Positions 38,401 through 43,850 of a DNA stretch of 64,000 bases are shown here, piece after piece. The notes under the pieces are model-generated. The model worked only from the letters and a program-made list of their open reading frames with translations, did no database searches and had not been told where the DNA came from. The stretch is from Heligmosomoides polygyrus polygyrus (taxonomy: Eukaryota; Nematoda; Chromadorea; Rhabditida; Heligmosomidae), in contig OX377206.1 in assembly GCA_947396885.1 (NCBI GenBank), forward strand, positions 3,189,634 to 3,253,633, given 5' to 3'. A program made the translations under genes and the position numbers. The stretch's first letter is position 1, and each line of letters begins with the position of its first letter.

Positions 38401-40756
38401 AACCCTTTCCAACCAGTGGCGAATTGTCCGTTCCTTAGCAGAATCATTCCCAAATGCAGCGTTGATGTTACGAGCCGTTTCAGCTGCACTGCGACCAGGT
38501 TTCAACTCGTGGAATAATATTTGGCAAAAATTGCGTTCAGACATCTGAAACGGCCAAGCTCAAAATTGAGGAAAATTCTTATTCTAAACAAAATTCGAAG
38601 TAATGGTTAAAGAGAGCATGAACTCAGGTTTCCAACGGTATTATAAGACTACAAGATATAAACATACTTTATTGAAAAAATTTACTCCAATAATAGCAAC
38701 TGCGAAACGCTCATTTATTTCCGGACAACCTAATACATCTGTATCTGTAGCTGTTCATCTACATGCATCTACATCTGTAAATTAGTTCATTTGCCAAGCA
38801 TTTGCTCGCTTGAGCCCCAGCAACGCACGCGTCTGTCCACATGACGTGACAGAGTGACCCAGAATGCTCTCTTCGCTCAAAGAGCGCAAAGCATGCCCAA
38901 CTTCGTGAAGAAATAGAGGCGTTATTGGCTGCCTCATCTACAGTCCCATGGTGCACCCTAATTCTCCTCATTTTTGAACGATCAAAATTCGAATACTATG
39001 AAACCAAAAAAAACAAGAAGATATAAGTTGGCCAACCATTCTTCCATGTTTGGTTTCCAACAGGAAATTGTTGATGCTTGAAAACTGGGATTCGCTGCCA
39101 TTGGAGCGTGAAACGTAAAACTTTTTAGACCCATCTTCCGTTTAAAAAATTTCTCAACGAAGTTTACCTTGTATCTTCGAAAGATCTACTCCGTGCTCGA
39201 AATTATAAGAGGATAATCCCAGTCAATCACAGTGTTATTTCAAGTGGAAGTTTGAAGCGCAATTAGACTCTCGATTAATTTTGGGCTGAAACGAATGAGT
39301 CATACATCGGTTCAGGTGCACTTAAGAGGAATTTTATACCCTGGGAGATTGCAGTGAGGAAGATGCGCGTCAGTGAAATGCGATTACGAGCTTCCGTGTG
39401 TTACAGTAGCGGATTTTACGGCGAAGTTTTATATCGCCTTATAGTTCCAAATTATTGTAATATTTTTTGCTGCTGTGGGGGGGGGGGGAGTGTGGGCAGA
39501 TGACCAATATAATGCCGATCGAAATGTGAGGTTCATGAAGTATTCTTTGTGCATATTGTAAATGCAATATTGTAACAGACGAACGGACAGGCAGGCAGGA
39601 AAGGCACAGACTAAGGAATTGGCCCTTCTACTACGTATATAGCAGGGTAGGACAAGGCATGCAAAAAATGAGGGATGCATAGCATTTTGAACTTCATGCA
39701 ACTCAGCTTTCAATAAAGGGCTCATCGCGGGCGTACAAGACCCCCAAACTCGCGATGCGCCTCATTCCATTGTGACATCAAGGACCCCCTATTCCTTGGG
39801 TTTAGCGACTTAACAAAAAAAAACACATTTTTATACTAATTGAAGGGTGCGGATTCTCCCTATATAATTCGCTCCCCCCGTTCAGACATATGCTTCAGAC
39901 CCCTCTCTTGTTAGGTATATGTTATACTTCGACGACAGCATCGGCGACGCCCTTAGCGACAGTCAGGCTACTACGCACTGTTGGGCGGCCGCAGCGCACT
40001 GCATAGCACCCAACCGGCACTGTAGCCGACAGCGTCGGCGAAGTGTCGCAGAAGTATAACATCTACCTTATGTCTTGCGACATGATAGTATGGCTTATTG
40101 GAAACACACGAATTTCTGCGTAAATTTTTCATTAAAAAGCTGTAAATTGGGATGTCAAAACAAAAAGTAGCTGGCGACTATACGGAGAGCATTCCTTTTT
40201 AGGAAGATATAAAGGGCCAGATACATTTGCTGAAAGATGCATTTCTTCGCCTGGAAGCTGAAAATAGGGCCCTAAAACGAGGTGCGGCTTCGTTGTCAGA
40301 AATCTGTCTCAGAATAGATAGTATATTGATGATTTACATAATTTCAGCCGTCGGAGGGAAGGCGGACAAGAAACTGTGCGAAAAACTATCTGCAGACATC
40401 GCACACGCACAAAGTGATGTCAACATATTGTTTGAGAGAATGCATATAATTGAAACGAAAATGGATGGATTAGCGGAAGCAACGAAGGTAATGTTTATTA
40501 TGCGAGCATGGCCTCTTCGTGTCCATTTTGCCTCATCATCTAGTTTTTGCTCAGCTATACTTTTGTTGTGGTTTTTCTGCCCGCAACTATCACAGCAAAA
40601 ATACAGCTGCGCAATAAAAATACAGCTGCGTTCCTTGGTTCTCACGTCTTTGGGAGCTTAAGCTGCTTTTATGATATTCTCCGATGTTTCGGTTGATTTT
40701 GTTTTCAGAAAACGAAGCAGAACCAGCGCGGGCGTGGAAAACGTGGTGAAGAATGA
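17411..40756 (+). CDS. large multi-exon gene, acidic/coiled-coil protein (overall span)
   Basis: Plus-strand exons with consensus GT/AG borders form one coherent reading chain: 17411-17491, 17692-17823, (19231-19557 doubtful), 19919-20227, 22983-23066, 25319-25374, 25434-25530, 26120-26179, 26324-26380, 40203-40281, 40348-40487 and 40709-40756. Phases run 0 throughout except 2 between the 25319 and 25434 exons and 1 between 40203 and 40348. Every join keeps the frame to a TGA. The product is about 380 residues (about 490 with the doubtful exon): a short acidic N-terminus, one or two ~100-residue helical repeats, acidic micro-exon segments, then coiled-coil and a basic tail ending KRGEE. No signal peptide and no recognised family. 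The 13.8-kb intron 26381-40202 is packed with transposons. Further exons may have been missed. Confidence 0.65.
17692..17823 (+). CDS. exon 2 of the large gene (44 codons)
   Basis: Preceded by TTTACGATTTGCAG and followed by GTGAGTTT. It is a phase 0-0 exon, and only this frame is open. The protein segment is Ser/acidic-rich ([19 protein letters not shown]) and ends [10 protein letters not shown]. Confidence 0.7.
17861..17983 (+). pseudogene. decayed copy of exon 2
   Basis: An open 41-codon stretch starting [13 protein letters not shown] and ending [10 protein letters not shown] parallels exon 2 in length and layout. It lies only 37 bases past exon 2. The acceptor (CTATAG) leaves one extra G that would break phase 0, the implied 36-base intron is unusually short, and the donor would be GC rather than GT. 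Best read as a tandem exon duplicate losing function, though use with non-standard splicing cannot be excluded. Confidence 0.4.
18240..18400 (+). pseudogene. LINE reverse-transcriptase tail fragment
   Basis: Plus-strand translation gives [19 protein letters not shown], then RPILE, stop, [11 protein letters not shown]. This is the conserved RSLxTxN...[15 protein letters not shown] region that follows the reverse-transcriptase domain of CR1/Jockey-like LINEs. It is intronic to the large gene and inactive. Confidence 0.7.
18858..19116 (-). repeat. tRNA-derived SINE copy (minus)
   Basis: Full-length family member. The A-box end (complement TAGCGCAATCGGATG) is near 19105, followed by CACCCGATACCAGG, the CGGGGTAAGTGAATTGGTAC block, and the tail TAGAATGCGTGGCG at about 18865. 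It lies immediately upstream of the 19231 exon. Confidence 0.7.
19231..19557 (+). CDS. helical-repeat exon, copy A (doubtful splicing)
   Basis: Encodes 109 residues, strongly heptad-like ([53 protein letters not shown]). About 60 percent of residues match the exon at 19919-20227 over the core. Where copy B has TTTCCAG at the equivalent acceptor, copy A has TTTCTG, so the AG is missing. The next usable AG (CGCCCAG, 7 bases on) enters in phase 2 and would shift the frame after exon 2. The donor GAA|GTACGG is in phase 0. Either the exon is recently disabled, or it is reached by an unseen upstream exon. Confidence 0.5.
19699..19827. mobile_element. MITE, AATGTGGCCTACAT ends
   Basis: Left GTCGTGAATGTGGCCTACAT and right complement GTCGTTAATGTGGCCTACAT. 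About 129 bp, non-coding, placed in the intron between the two duplicated exons. Confidence 0.75.
19919..20227 (+). CDS. helical-repeat exon, copy B (103 codons)
   Basis: Acceptor TTCTTTTCCAG, donor GAG|GTGAGA, phase 0 at both ends, so it can be skipped or repeated without frame change. The protein begins [20 protein letters not shown] and continues as amphipathic helices ([45 protein letters not shown]). It resembles a spectrin-like or generic coiled-coil repeat, but no family is assigned. Confidence 0.7.
20362..20558. mobile_element. MITE, AATGTGGCCTACAT ends
   Basis: Left ACTTGTAGTTAATGTGGCCT and right complement ACTTGTCGATAATGTGGCCT, continuing into AGGCGGGA on both sides. Same family as the element at 19699, placed in the intron just after copy B. 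Confidence 0.75.
20805..21110 (+). repeat. tRNA-derived SINE copy with internal duplication
   Basis: A box TAGCGCAGTCAG at 20814, CACCCGATACCAGGTTCCTG, and the tail GTAGAATGCGTGGCGCATTC at about 21080-21100. Two CCGCCCAGG..GAGCCTT.CATCCCTCC blocks (20870-20905 and 20997-21030) show an internal partial duplication. Confidence 0.75.
21111..22982 (+). other. intron of the large gene
   Basis: No coding signal. It contains TTCGAATATTCGAA-type short palindromes (22395-22570) around a GC-rich segment at 22457-22545. A TATA-like CGTATATAAAGAG at 22887-22899 lies about 85 bases before the next exon. Confidence 0.4.
22457..22545. repeat. GC-rich insert in TTCGAATA repeats
   Basis: CTTCTTCTTCTTCTT is followed by CAGCGTTTGTCCCGCTTCG and a CCCGCTTCGTAGCGGG hairpin. 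Base composition contrasts sharply with the AT palindromes on both sides. Origin unknown. Confidence 0.4.
22983..23066 (+). CDS. micro-exon of the large gene (28 codons)
   Basis: Acceptor TTACTATTTTAG, donor GAG|GTGGGT, phase 0-0. Encodes [20 protein letters not shown] followed by ERPVVDEE. Acidic and probably unstructured. Confidence 0.6.
23067..24840 (+). other. intron of the large gene
   Basis: Two diverged ~110-bp repeats (about 23320-23430 and 23675-23785, both ending GAA/CAAGCCCAT.CTTCG) and a purine-rich AG/GGA stretch (24160-24550). No exon seen. Confidence 0.4.
24850..25240 (-). pseudogene. RTE-like LINE, C-terminal fragment
   Basis: The minus strand carries, across frames, [18 protein letters not shown], then [19 protein letters not shown], then ADSFSRSV and [12 protein letters not shown] or [13 protein letters not shown]. 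This is the same conserved tail as the 9.5-kb fragment but a different, more decayed lineage. It sits opposite to the gene, 79 bases upstream of the 25319 exon. Confidence 0.7.
25282..25331 (+). repeat. 25-bp duplication of a splice acceptor
   Basis: TATATTGTTCAGGAGCAAAA starts at 25282 and again at 25307. The second copy spans the 3' splice site and first codons of the 25319 exon, so an exact decoy acceptor lies 25 bases upstream. Use of the decoy would add 25 bases and shift frame. Confidence 0.75.
25319..25374 (+). CDS. micro-exon of the large gene (18 codons + 2 bases)
   Basis: Acceptor ATTGTTCAG, donor AG|GTTTGT. Encodes [18 protein letters not shown] plus AG. Glu/Arg-rich helix start. 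Ends in phase 2, matched by the next exon. Confidence 0.6.
25434..25530 (+). CDS. coiled-coil exon of the large gene (32 codons)
   Basis: Acceptor CACCGTTTTAG, entering with one base that completes an Arg codon. Continues [20 protein letters not shown] then [12 protein letters not shown] to a GTAGCT donor in phase 0. The 59-base intron before it is short but normal for nematodes. Clear heptad pattern. Confidence 0.6.
25880..25946. repeat. perfect 32-bp-stem hairpin
   Basis: 25880-25911 is the exact complement of 25915-25946, with a 3-base GTT loop. Intronic in the large gene. No flanking target duplication and no related copy seen in the window. Confidence 0.9.
26120..26179 (+). CDS. micro-exon of the large gene (20 codons)
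   Basis: Acceptor TTGGTTTTCAG, donor TAT|GTGAGT, phase 0-0. Encodes [20 protein letters not shown]. Acidic/glycine linker. Confidence 0.6.
26324..26380 (+). CDS. micro-exon of the large gene (19 codons)
   Basis: Acceptor TTGTTTTCAG, donor GCC|GTGAGT, phase 0-0. Encodes [19 protein letters not shown]. Very acidic. It is followed by the 13.8-kb transposon-filled intron. Confidence 0.6.
27060..27350. repeat. dispersed repeat, partner of 50390-50610
   Basis: Diverged copy of the block at 50390-50610, same orientation. Shared landmarks are TCACT.A, GTGAACAGTT, an ATTTTTTGT run, AAAGA(A/G)CAG.A(A/C)AGCGGCA and a final GCAGC.TT.AC. Not coding. Confidence 0.55.
27404..28647 (+). mobile_element. whole-length fold-back Tc1/mariner-type element
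   Basis: Ends CGTGGTGTCTCAAAAAATG and complement CAGTGTGTCTCAAAAAATG, flanked by TA on both sides. Inverted similarity continues inward for roughly 400 bp or more per side, so most of the 1.24 kb is an imperfect palindrome. In the central loop a plus-strand remnant (about 28030-28120) reads [20 protein letters not shown] then NCSYW. This is the first-Asp (TDEA) motif of an IS630/Tc1-superfamily transposase. Its 3' terminus is 25 bp from the start of the next element. Confidence 0.7.
28673..29997 (+). mobile_element. near-intact maT (DD37D) transposon
   Basis: Perfect 29-bp terminal inverted repeats (start AGGGTGGCTGAAAAGTTCGG, 28673-28701 and 29969-29997). TA precedes the left end, but the right flank reads GA, so the target duplication is eroded or the right end has changed. 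It encodes one transposase with a single frameshift. It is one of the youngest elements here, judged by terminal identity and coding integrity. Confidence 0.85.
28829..29862 (+). pseudogene. maT transposase with one frameshift
   Basis: The N-terminal part (28829 to about 29108) begins [20 protein letters not shown] and has a paired helix-turn-helix ([20 protein letters not shown]) and a GRP-type linker (RPRSGRPTT). The catalytic part (about 29110-29862, next frame) has LFTDEKIF, then QQDWAPAHS, then SPDLNPMDY, with 37 residues between the second and third Asp. That spacing defines the DD37D maT group. The frames join if one base is missing near 29108-29110. Total about 344 residues, the family's usual length. 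Otherwise no stops. Confidence 0.85.
30001..30730 (+). other. intron, repeat-derived
   Basis: Bases 30440-30540 (TTTGG.TGGAAAAGCGAAAAA, CTGCCGCTTTTCTG, CCCTTCA) are a diverged relative of the outer end of the giant inverted repeat at 43850-43940. No exon seen. Confidence 0.4.
30732..31465. mobile_element. non-autonomous Tc1/mariner element, 27-bp TIRs
   Basis: Ends CAGGGTGCGTAAAAAGTATT..GACGCAC are exact inverted repeats, flanked by TA at 30730-30731 and 31466-31467. 734 bp. The interior minus strand has a faint [17 protein letters not shown] remnant but no usable frame. Confidence 0.8.
31472..32060 (-). pseudogene. Tc1-superfamily transposase remnant
   Basis: A second terminus of related sequence (CAGAGTGCGTCAAAAGTCCT) begins 6 bp after the previous element. 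Inside, the minus strand at about 31840-31620 reads [20 protein letters not shown] then FATSV...[13 protein letters not shown]. This is the third-Asp region of a Tc1/maT-type transposase with in-frame stops. The matching far terminus was not found, so the right boundary is approximate. Confidence 0.65.
32061..34589 (+). other. intron of the large gene, no exon recognised
   Basis: Contains a small direct repeat CGCGCCCACTCGATTGAT (33467 and 33600), a 13-G tract at 34508-34520 and a SINE 5' fragment (TAGCGCAGTCTTGAGGAGCG) at about 34404. No splice-consistent exon found. Confidence 0.4.
34590..34770 (+). repeat. SINE 3' fragment
   Basis: Carries the family landmarks CCAGG(A)AGGATGAAATACTGAC, TCGGTTGGCCACCA and the tail TAGCATGCGTTGCGCATTCC. 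The head lies separately about 190 bp upstream. Confidence 0.6.
34845..35063 (+). repeat. inverted repeat partner of 39500-39725
   Basis: About 215 bp, roughly 90 percent identical to the reverse complement of 39500-39725. The pair brackets 4.4 kb holding two full-length mariners. Long open frames in both copies are shared and not recognisable. Confidence 0.75.
35578..36851 (+). mobile_element. full-length mariner (DD34D), TA-flanked
   Basis: Termini TTAGGTTGTAACGAACTAAA and complement TTAGATTGTAACGAAATAAA (about 28 bp, 2 mismatches), with TA at 35576-35577 and 36852-36853. 1274 bp, the usual mariner length. Encodes a transposase with two frameshifts. Confidence 0.9.
35764..36774 (+). pseudogene. 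mariner transposase, two frameshifts
   Basis: Start [20 protein letters not shown] (ATG 35764), MOS-type paired helix-turn-helix ([20 protein letters not shown]), then [10 protein letters not shown]. Catalytic motifs are [13 protein letters not shown] (about 36200), [10 protein letters not shown] (about 36477) and [11 protein letters not shown] (about 36580), with 34 residues between the second and third Asp. Frame breaks lie near 36182 and 36446, each fitting a single-base indel. Ends [11 protein letters not shown], stop. All catalytic residues are retained. Confidence 0.9.
36852..37549 (+). other. intron of the large gene
   Basis: No exon or repeat boundary recognised between the two mariners. 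Confidence 0.4.
37683..38544 (-). pseudogene. mariner transposase, frameshifted and deleted
   Basis: Start [20 protein letters not shown] at 38544, helix-turn-helix ([20 protein letters not shown]), [21 protein letters not shown] frame break follows in [15 protein letters not shown], then EKYCPEVE, then [10 protein letters not shown] where the second catalytic Asp motif reads DKA instead of DNA. The following SPDLxPTD block is missing and a perfect hairpin (37789-37823) occupies the junction. Inactive. Confidence 0.85.
37789..37823. repeat. perfect 16-bp hairpin at a mariner deletion point
   Basis: GCGCGTCCGCAGGTTT, loop GTG, then the exact complement. It lies where the transposase jumps from its ARPQVSQ motif to the C-terminal part, so the hairpin marks the internal deletion junction. 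Confidence 0.85.
38734..39499 (+). other. intron of the large gene
   Basis: A 12-G tract (39477-39488) is the only notable item. No exon recognised. Confidence 0.4.
39500..39725 (-). repeat. inverted repeat partner of 34845-35063
   Basis: Reverse complement of the 34.8-kb copy, including GATCGAAATGTGAGGTTCAT and CATGCAAAAAATGAGGGATG. The 12-G tract abuts its left edge. Boundaries approximate. Confidence 0.75.
39913..40067. mobile_element. GTTATAC-type MITE
   Basis: Left GGTATATGTTATACTTCGAC and right complement GGTAGATGTTATACTTCTGC, with a GC-rich GGCGACG core. It sits 136 bp upstream of the 40203 exon. Confidence 0.75.
40203..40281 (+). CDS. coiled-coil exon of the large gene (26 codons + 1)
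   Basis: Acceptor TTCCTTTTTAG, donor G|GTGCGG, leaving phase 1. Encodes [20 protein letters not shown] then NRALKR. Typical leucine-zipper-like heptads. Confidence 0.6.
40348..40487 (+). CDS. coiled-coil exon of the large gene (46 codons)
   Basis: Acceptor CATAATTTCAG, entering in the phase left by the previous exon. Donor AAG|GTAATG, phase 0. Encodes [20 protein letters not shown], then [20 protein letters not shown], then LAEATK. Confidence 0.65.
40709..40756 (+). CDS. terminal exon of the large gene (15 codons + stop)
   Basis: Acceptor TTTTGTTTTCAG, phase 0. Encodes the basic tail [15 protein letters not shown] and TGA. The fold-back element begins 16 bases after the stop, so the 3' untranslated region must run into it or end within it. 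No AATAAA lies between. Confidence 0.65.
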   Translation, partial: KTKQNQRGRGKRGEE

Positions 40757-40788
40757 CCTTCAGGAAAAGCCCAGGGATTAAGGGGTGG

Positions 40789-40834
40789 ATACGTCAAGAG
40801 GACGAGCGGTAGAACGCCCGTCCTCTTGACGTAT
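40789..40834. repeat. perfect 16-bp hairpin in one arm only
   Basis: ATACGTCAAGAGGACG at 40789-40804 is exactly inverted at 40819-40834. The corresponding part of the right arm (about 41735-41780) lacks the inverted copy, so it arose after the arms formed. Confidence 0.8.
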
Positions 40835-41010
40835 GAGGTGGACCCGCCTCCTAACTGGAACTGAGCCGAAACAAGTAACAGCGCCCAATCCCAGGACAAC
40901 ATGCCCAAAGGGACATTCGTCTCAGCTTTTGAAGCGAGGATATGTGGAGTATACGATATATCTATAAAATAGGACTCCTATCCTCGATTCAAAAGGGAGC
41001 GCAACATTAT

Positions 41011-41303
41011 GCTGATATTCAATTGCTACGGCTGTTTCGCCTCCTAGTTGGAACATATGCGCACTGGGGCGTTACAAGGTGATGTATTGTAGAGATGACA
41101 TTAAATCACTCGGGTCCAATGGCCTGCATATGCAAGGCATGAGAAGATTAAGTGTACAGCATTATCTCCTCTTCTCATGTCTTACCTGTGTAGTCCATTG
41201 GACCCAAGAGATTTATGTTCAGAGCTAATATATCATCTTATGACGCCTCAGTACGCGTATGTACCAACAGGAGGCGAAACAGCCGTAGCGGCTGAATATC
41301 AGC
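41011..41303. mobile_element. inner palindrome 1
   Basis: Arms of about 125 bp: GCTGATATTCAATTGCTACG at 41011 and complement GCTGATATTCAGCCGCTACG ending 41303, meeting around CGGGTCCAATGG/CCATTGGACCC with a ~60-bp loop. A separate fold-back MITE inside the larger one. Confidence 0.8.
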
Positions 41304-41341
41304 GTACTGTAGATGTCAGCCGCGTATTTACACCATCAAGA

Positions 41342-41470
41342 ATCGTTTAGTGTGTACGCGACGCTCGGCGAGATGTAATGATAAGCGACCACATCGATTT
41401 GTCGAGTCCTGCGATCGATGTGGGAGCTAATCATAACATCGCGCCGCGCACCGCGTGGACACTAAACGAT
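41342..41470. mobile_element. inner palindrome 2
   Basis: ATCGTTTAGTGT ends, with near-continuous pairing to a centre at ACCACATCGATTTGTCGAG..CGATCGATGTGGG. The same centre recurs alone at 53959-54004, marking a dispersed family. Confidence 0.8.
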
Positions 41471-41794
41471 CCCTCACACCGCACGCACTCAATCCGATAC
41501 CCAAACTCACTGCACCATCCAGGATAGCGCGCGAAACATTCTTCTTGTGGTCTCTAGACATTCACATTCACTTCTACTTTTAAAACGAGGATGGGAGTCC
41601 TACTTTATAGATATATTGCAGACTCCACATATCCTCACTTCAAAAGCTGGAGTGAATGCCCCTTTCAATGTTTTGTTCTGGGATTTGTCGACGTTACTTG
41701 TTTCGGTGCAATTCCATTGAGAGCGGCCCACCTTCTAAAGGGGCGTGCTTTCTACCGCTCGTCCTTTTGGCGTATCCACCCCTTAACCCCCTGT

Positions 41795-43369
41795 GTTTCC
41801 TCGAGTCCGAATGTATCGAGTTATGAGTTGTGGTCTGCACTGCCGTCAAATAGTGAGTTCTCTTGTTCTAAGGATCCTCTAAGATTTTTCATCTTCATCC
41901 TCATTGCGCGTTCACTCTAGACAGAGTCGTGCATTCTGTCGTGATTTCTGCTTCTGTCATTCAAGAACTGCTAATTCATGCTCAATGCTGATACCCTCTG
42001 TCCTTGAATGCAGGTATTCTTTATGTATCGACCACTTTTTTCAAAGCGTGCTACCTCTTTCTTTCGCCGTTTGCGTCATAAAGGCCTTGGTTGTTCAGAA
42101 AATGGGGTGATTGTACCTCACGAGTAACTTTGCTGGATACGGTTCGTTTGTACGGTCAGAGTAATGCGTGCTCATGCTCTCAGATGTCCTCTACTTCTGC
42201 TACCCTAATGCTTCACTGGTTGACCTCAAGCTCTGTGCTTTCCCTGCCTAGAAGGCGGCATGAGTACCAGTCTTATGCAGTGCTTCTGTAGTGATTCTCT
42301 CTTCTGCCAAGACGTGTTTTACGCATTTCGATGAACACATATCTGTCATTCACTTCACTTTCAGTGAAGTACACATTTTTTTGTGTGAGTACTCCGAGTG
42401 CTCTGTGAGTTTTATGAATCTTCTATGAAGAGGTACTGAAGAGTGTATTTTCCAATAAATCTTCTTTGTACACGCTCCTCCTTTACTTCTACGTACAGCT
42501 GTTCTATTTATGAATTTGAATAAATTTTTTGTATCTTTTAATGGTAACAAAGGCGCTGTTGGTAGCTGTCGTTCTGGTGCCTTCATCGCAAACGAAGAAG
42601 ATTAAGGGAGCAATTGCCTCGCCAGTTGTCATCGAGAGAGTTGTATGCAAATATTCCGTTAAAGTTGCAAAATTCTGTTCATGTAACAAAATCATTAGGT
42701 AAAGAGTGGAGATCGCGTGGTTCATAGCCTGCTTGACGTAGAAAGAGAGATGATCTGTGCCAAGGATGGGCGGGTTAACCGCTATCCGTCGTCCGATATC
42801 CGAGGAGCAGAGAGTACGTAGTGAAATTCTGGCGGGTGATCGACGGTGGAGCAAAGGAATCCGAAAACCGATTGCGATCAAGAAATGCACTTACTAGAAC
42901 AGCGAAATTACGCAGCTTTTGGACTAGTAAAACGAGGTGCGAATCTAGTGCAATGAGGCGCGAACCGTGACTACGTTACTACTTTGAAAGAACTGGATTG
43001 GTGATACTGAAAGTGGTTTCAGTACTGTCAGAAAGGAAACTATGTTTAGCACAGATAAATGGAGAAAACGGCATTCGTAACTAACTTCCAATGGCGCAGC
43101 TTAAAATACAAAACATTAACGTTAATTTCGTTCAGTAACTTTTCAAAAAATGAACCGTCTTGAGGCTTCCCTCTTATACAGTACGAGCCGACAAACTTAA
43201 TCGATGGGGAATAAAGGTCGTTGTGAATCATCTCTTTTTAGTGACGCGTTTATATTTTACCGGAAGTCACAACCCTTTGAATGTGTAGTCGTATGCAATA
43301 ACTTGTATTGACCAGTCAACGTAAAGCAGATGTTCTATTCTTCCCAAATAATTCCAGGTTTGACTGCCC
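41795..43369. other. intergenic, no gene recognised
   Basis: A 128-codon minus frame (42504-42890) is open but matches nothing recognisable and has no supporting splice context. No repeat ends identified. Confidence 0.4.
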
Positions 43370-43850
43370 TTCGAATACAACTGACCGGTAGTGTATATTA
43401 AGTTGTCCGATTATAAACGTCGCCTTTCGATTTGTCATTTCTACCTACCCGACAAACTGAAAACCTACACCTCGATAAGGGTTCAGCTTTATGCCGATGA
43501 GATAAAGGTATATGGCATCTACGGAAGGGAGAATAATAGTGAAATCCATAATGCCTTAATGGAGTCCATACACAGATTAATGGAGTGGTCTAAATTCTGG
43601 AATCTCCCCGTTAATCTATAGAAACGTACGTTTTGCACATAGGGTGTGATGATTCGCCGCAGTACAAATACTCTGACATTGCTATCAGGAGTTGCAGTCA
43701 AGTACGAGACTTAGGTGTTGAATATAATAGTCCATCTGATTTTCGATCACATATACAATAAATAGCATCGTTCGTAAGGCCTTTGGTAGTATTTTTTTAT
43801 CTTTCGAACACTCCAGTGATGAAAGGATTTTCTTAAGACTATCAATACCG
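43370..43850 (+). pseudogene. LINE reverse-transcriptase palm fragment
   Basis: Plus-strand reading gives VQLYADEIKVYGIYGRENNS, then EIHNALMESIHRLMEWSKFW, NLPVNL, stop, then degraded THVLHIG and VRDLGVEY. YADE replaces the catalytic YADD, and stops follow. It belongs to the CR1/Jockey-like group, as does the fragment at 10.9 kb. Its end abuts the giant inverted repeat. Confidence 0.75.

Larger units (their letters stand above)
37550..38733 (-). mobile_element. mariner, internally deleted, minus strand
   Basis: Termini TTAGGTTGTCCGGAAATAAA at both ends with 1 mismatch within about 28 bp. TA follows the right end, but the left flank is CA. 1184 bp, shorter than its 1274-bp relative, owing mainly to loss of the region between the second and third catalytic Asp. 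Confidence 0.85.
40772..41794. mobile_element. 1-kb fold-back element with two nested palindromes
   Basis: Outer arms of about 215 bp pair with each other: CAGGGATTAAGGGGTGGATA at 40772 and complement CAGGGGGTTAAGGGGTGGAT ending 41794. Shared landmarks are ACGAGCGGTAGAA, CGAAACAAGTAAC, AGGATATGTGGAGT, ATATATCTATAAA. Two independent palindromes (41011-41303 and 41342-41470) sit in tandem between the arms. Confidence 0.85.

Noticed and set aside
42504..42890. 128-codon minus-strand open frame
   Set aside because: No recognisable protein, no supporting exons, ordinary length for chance in this region.
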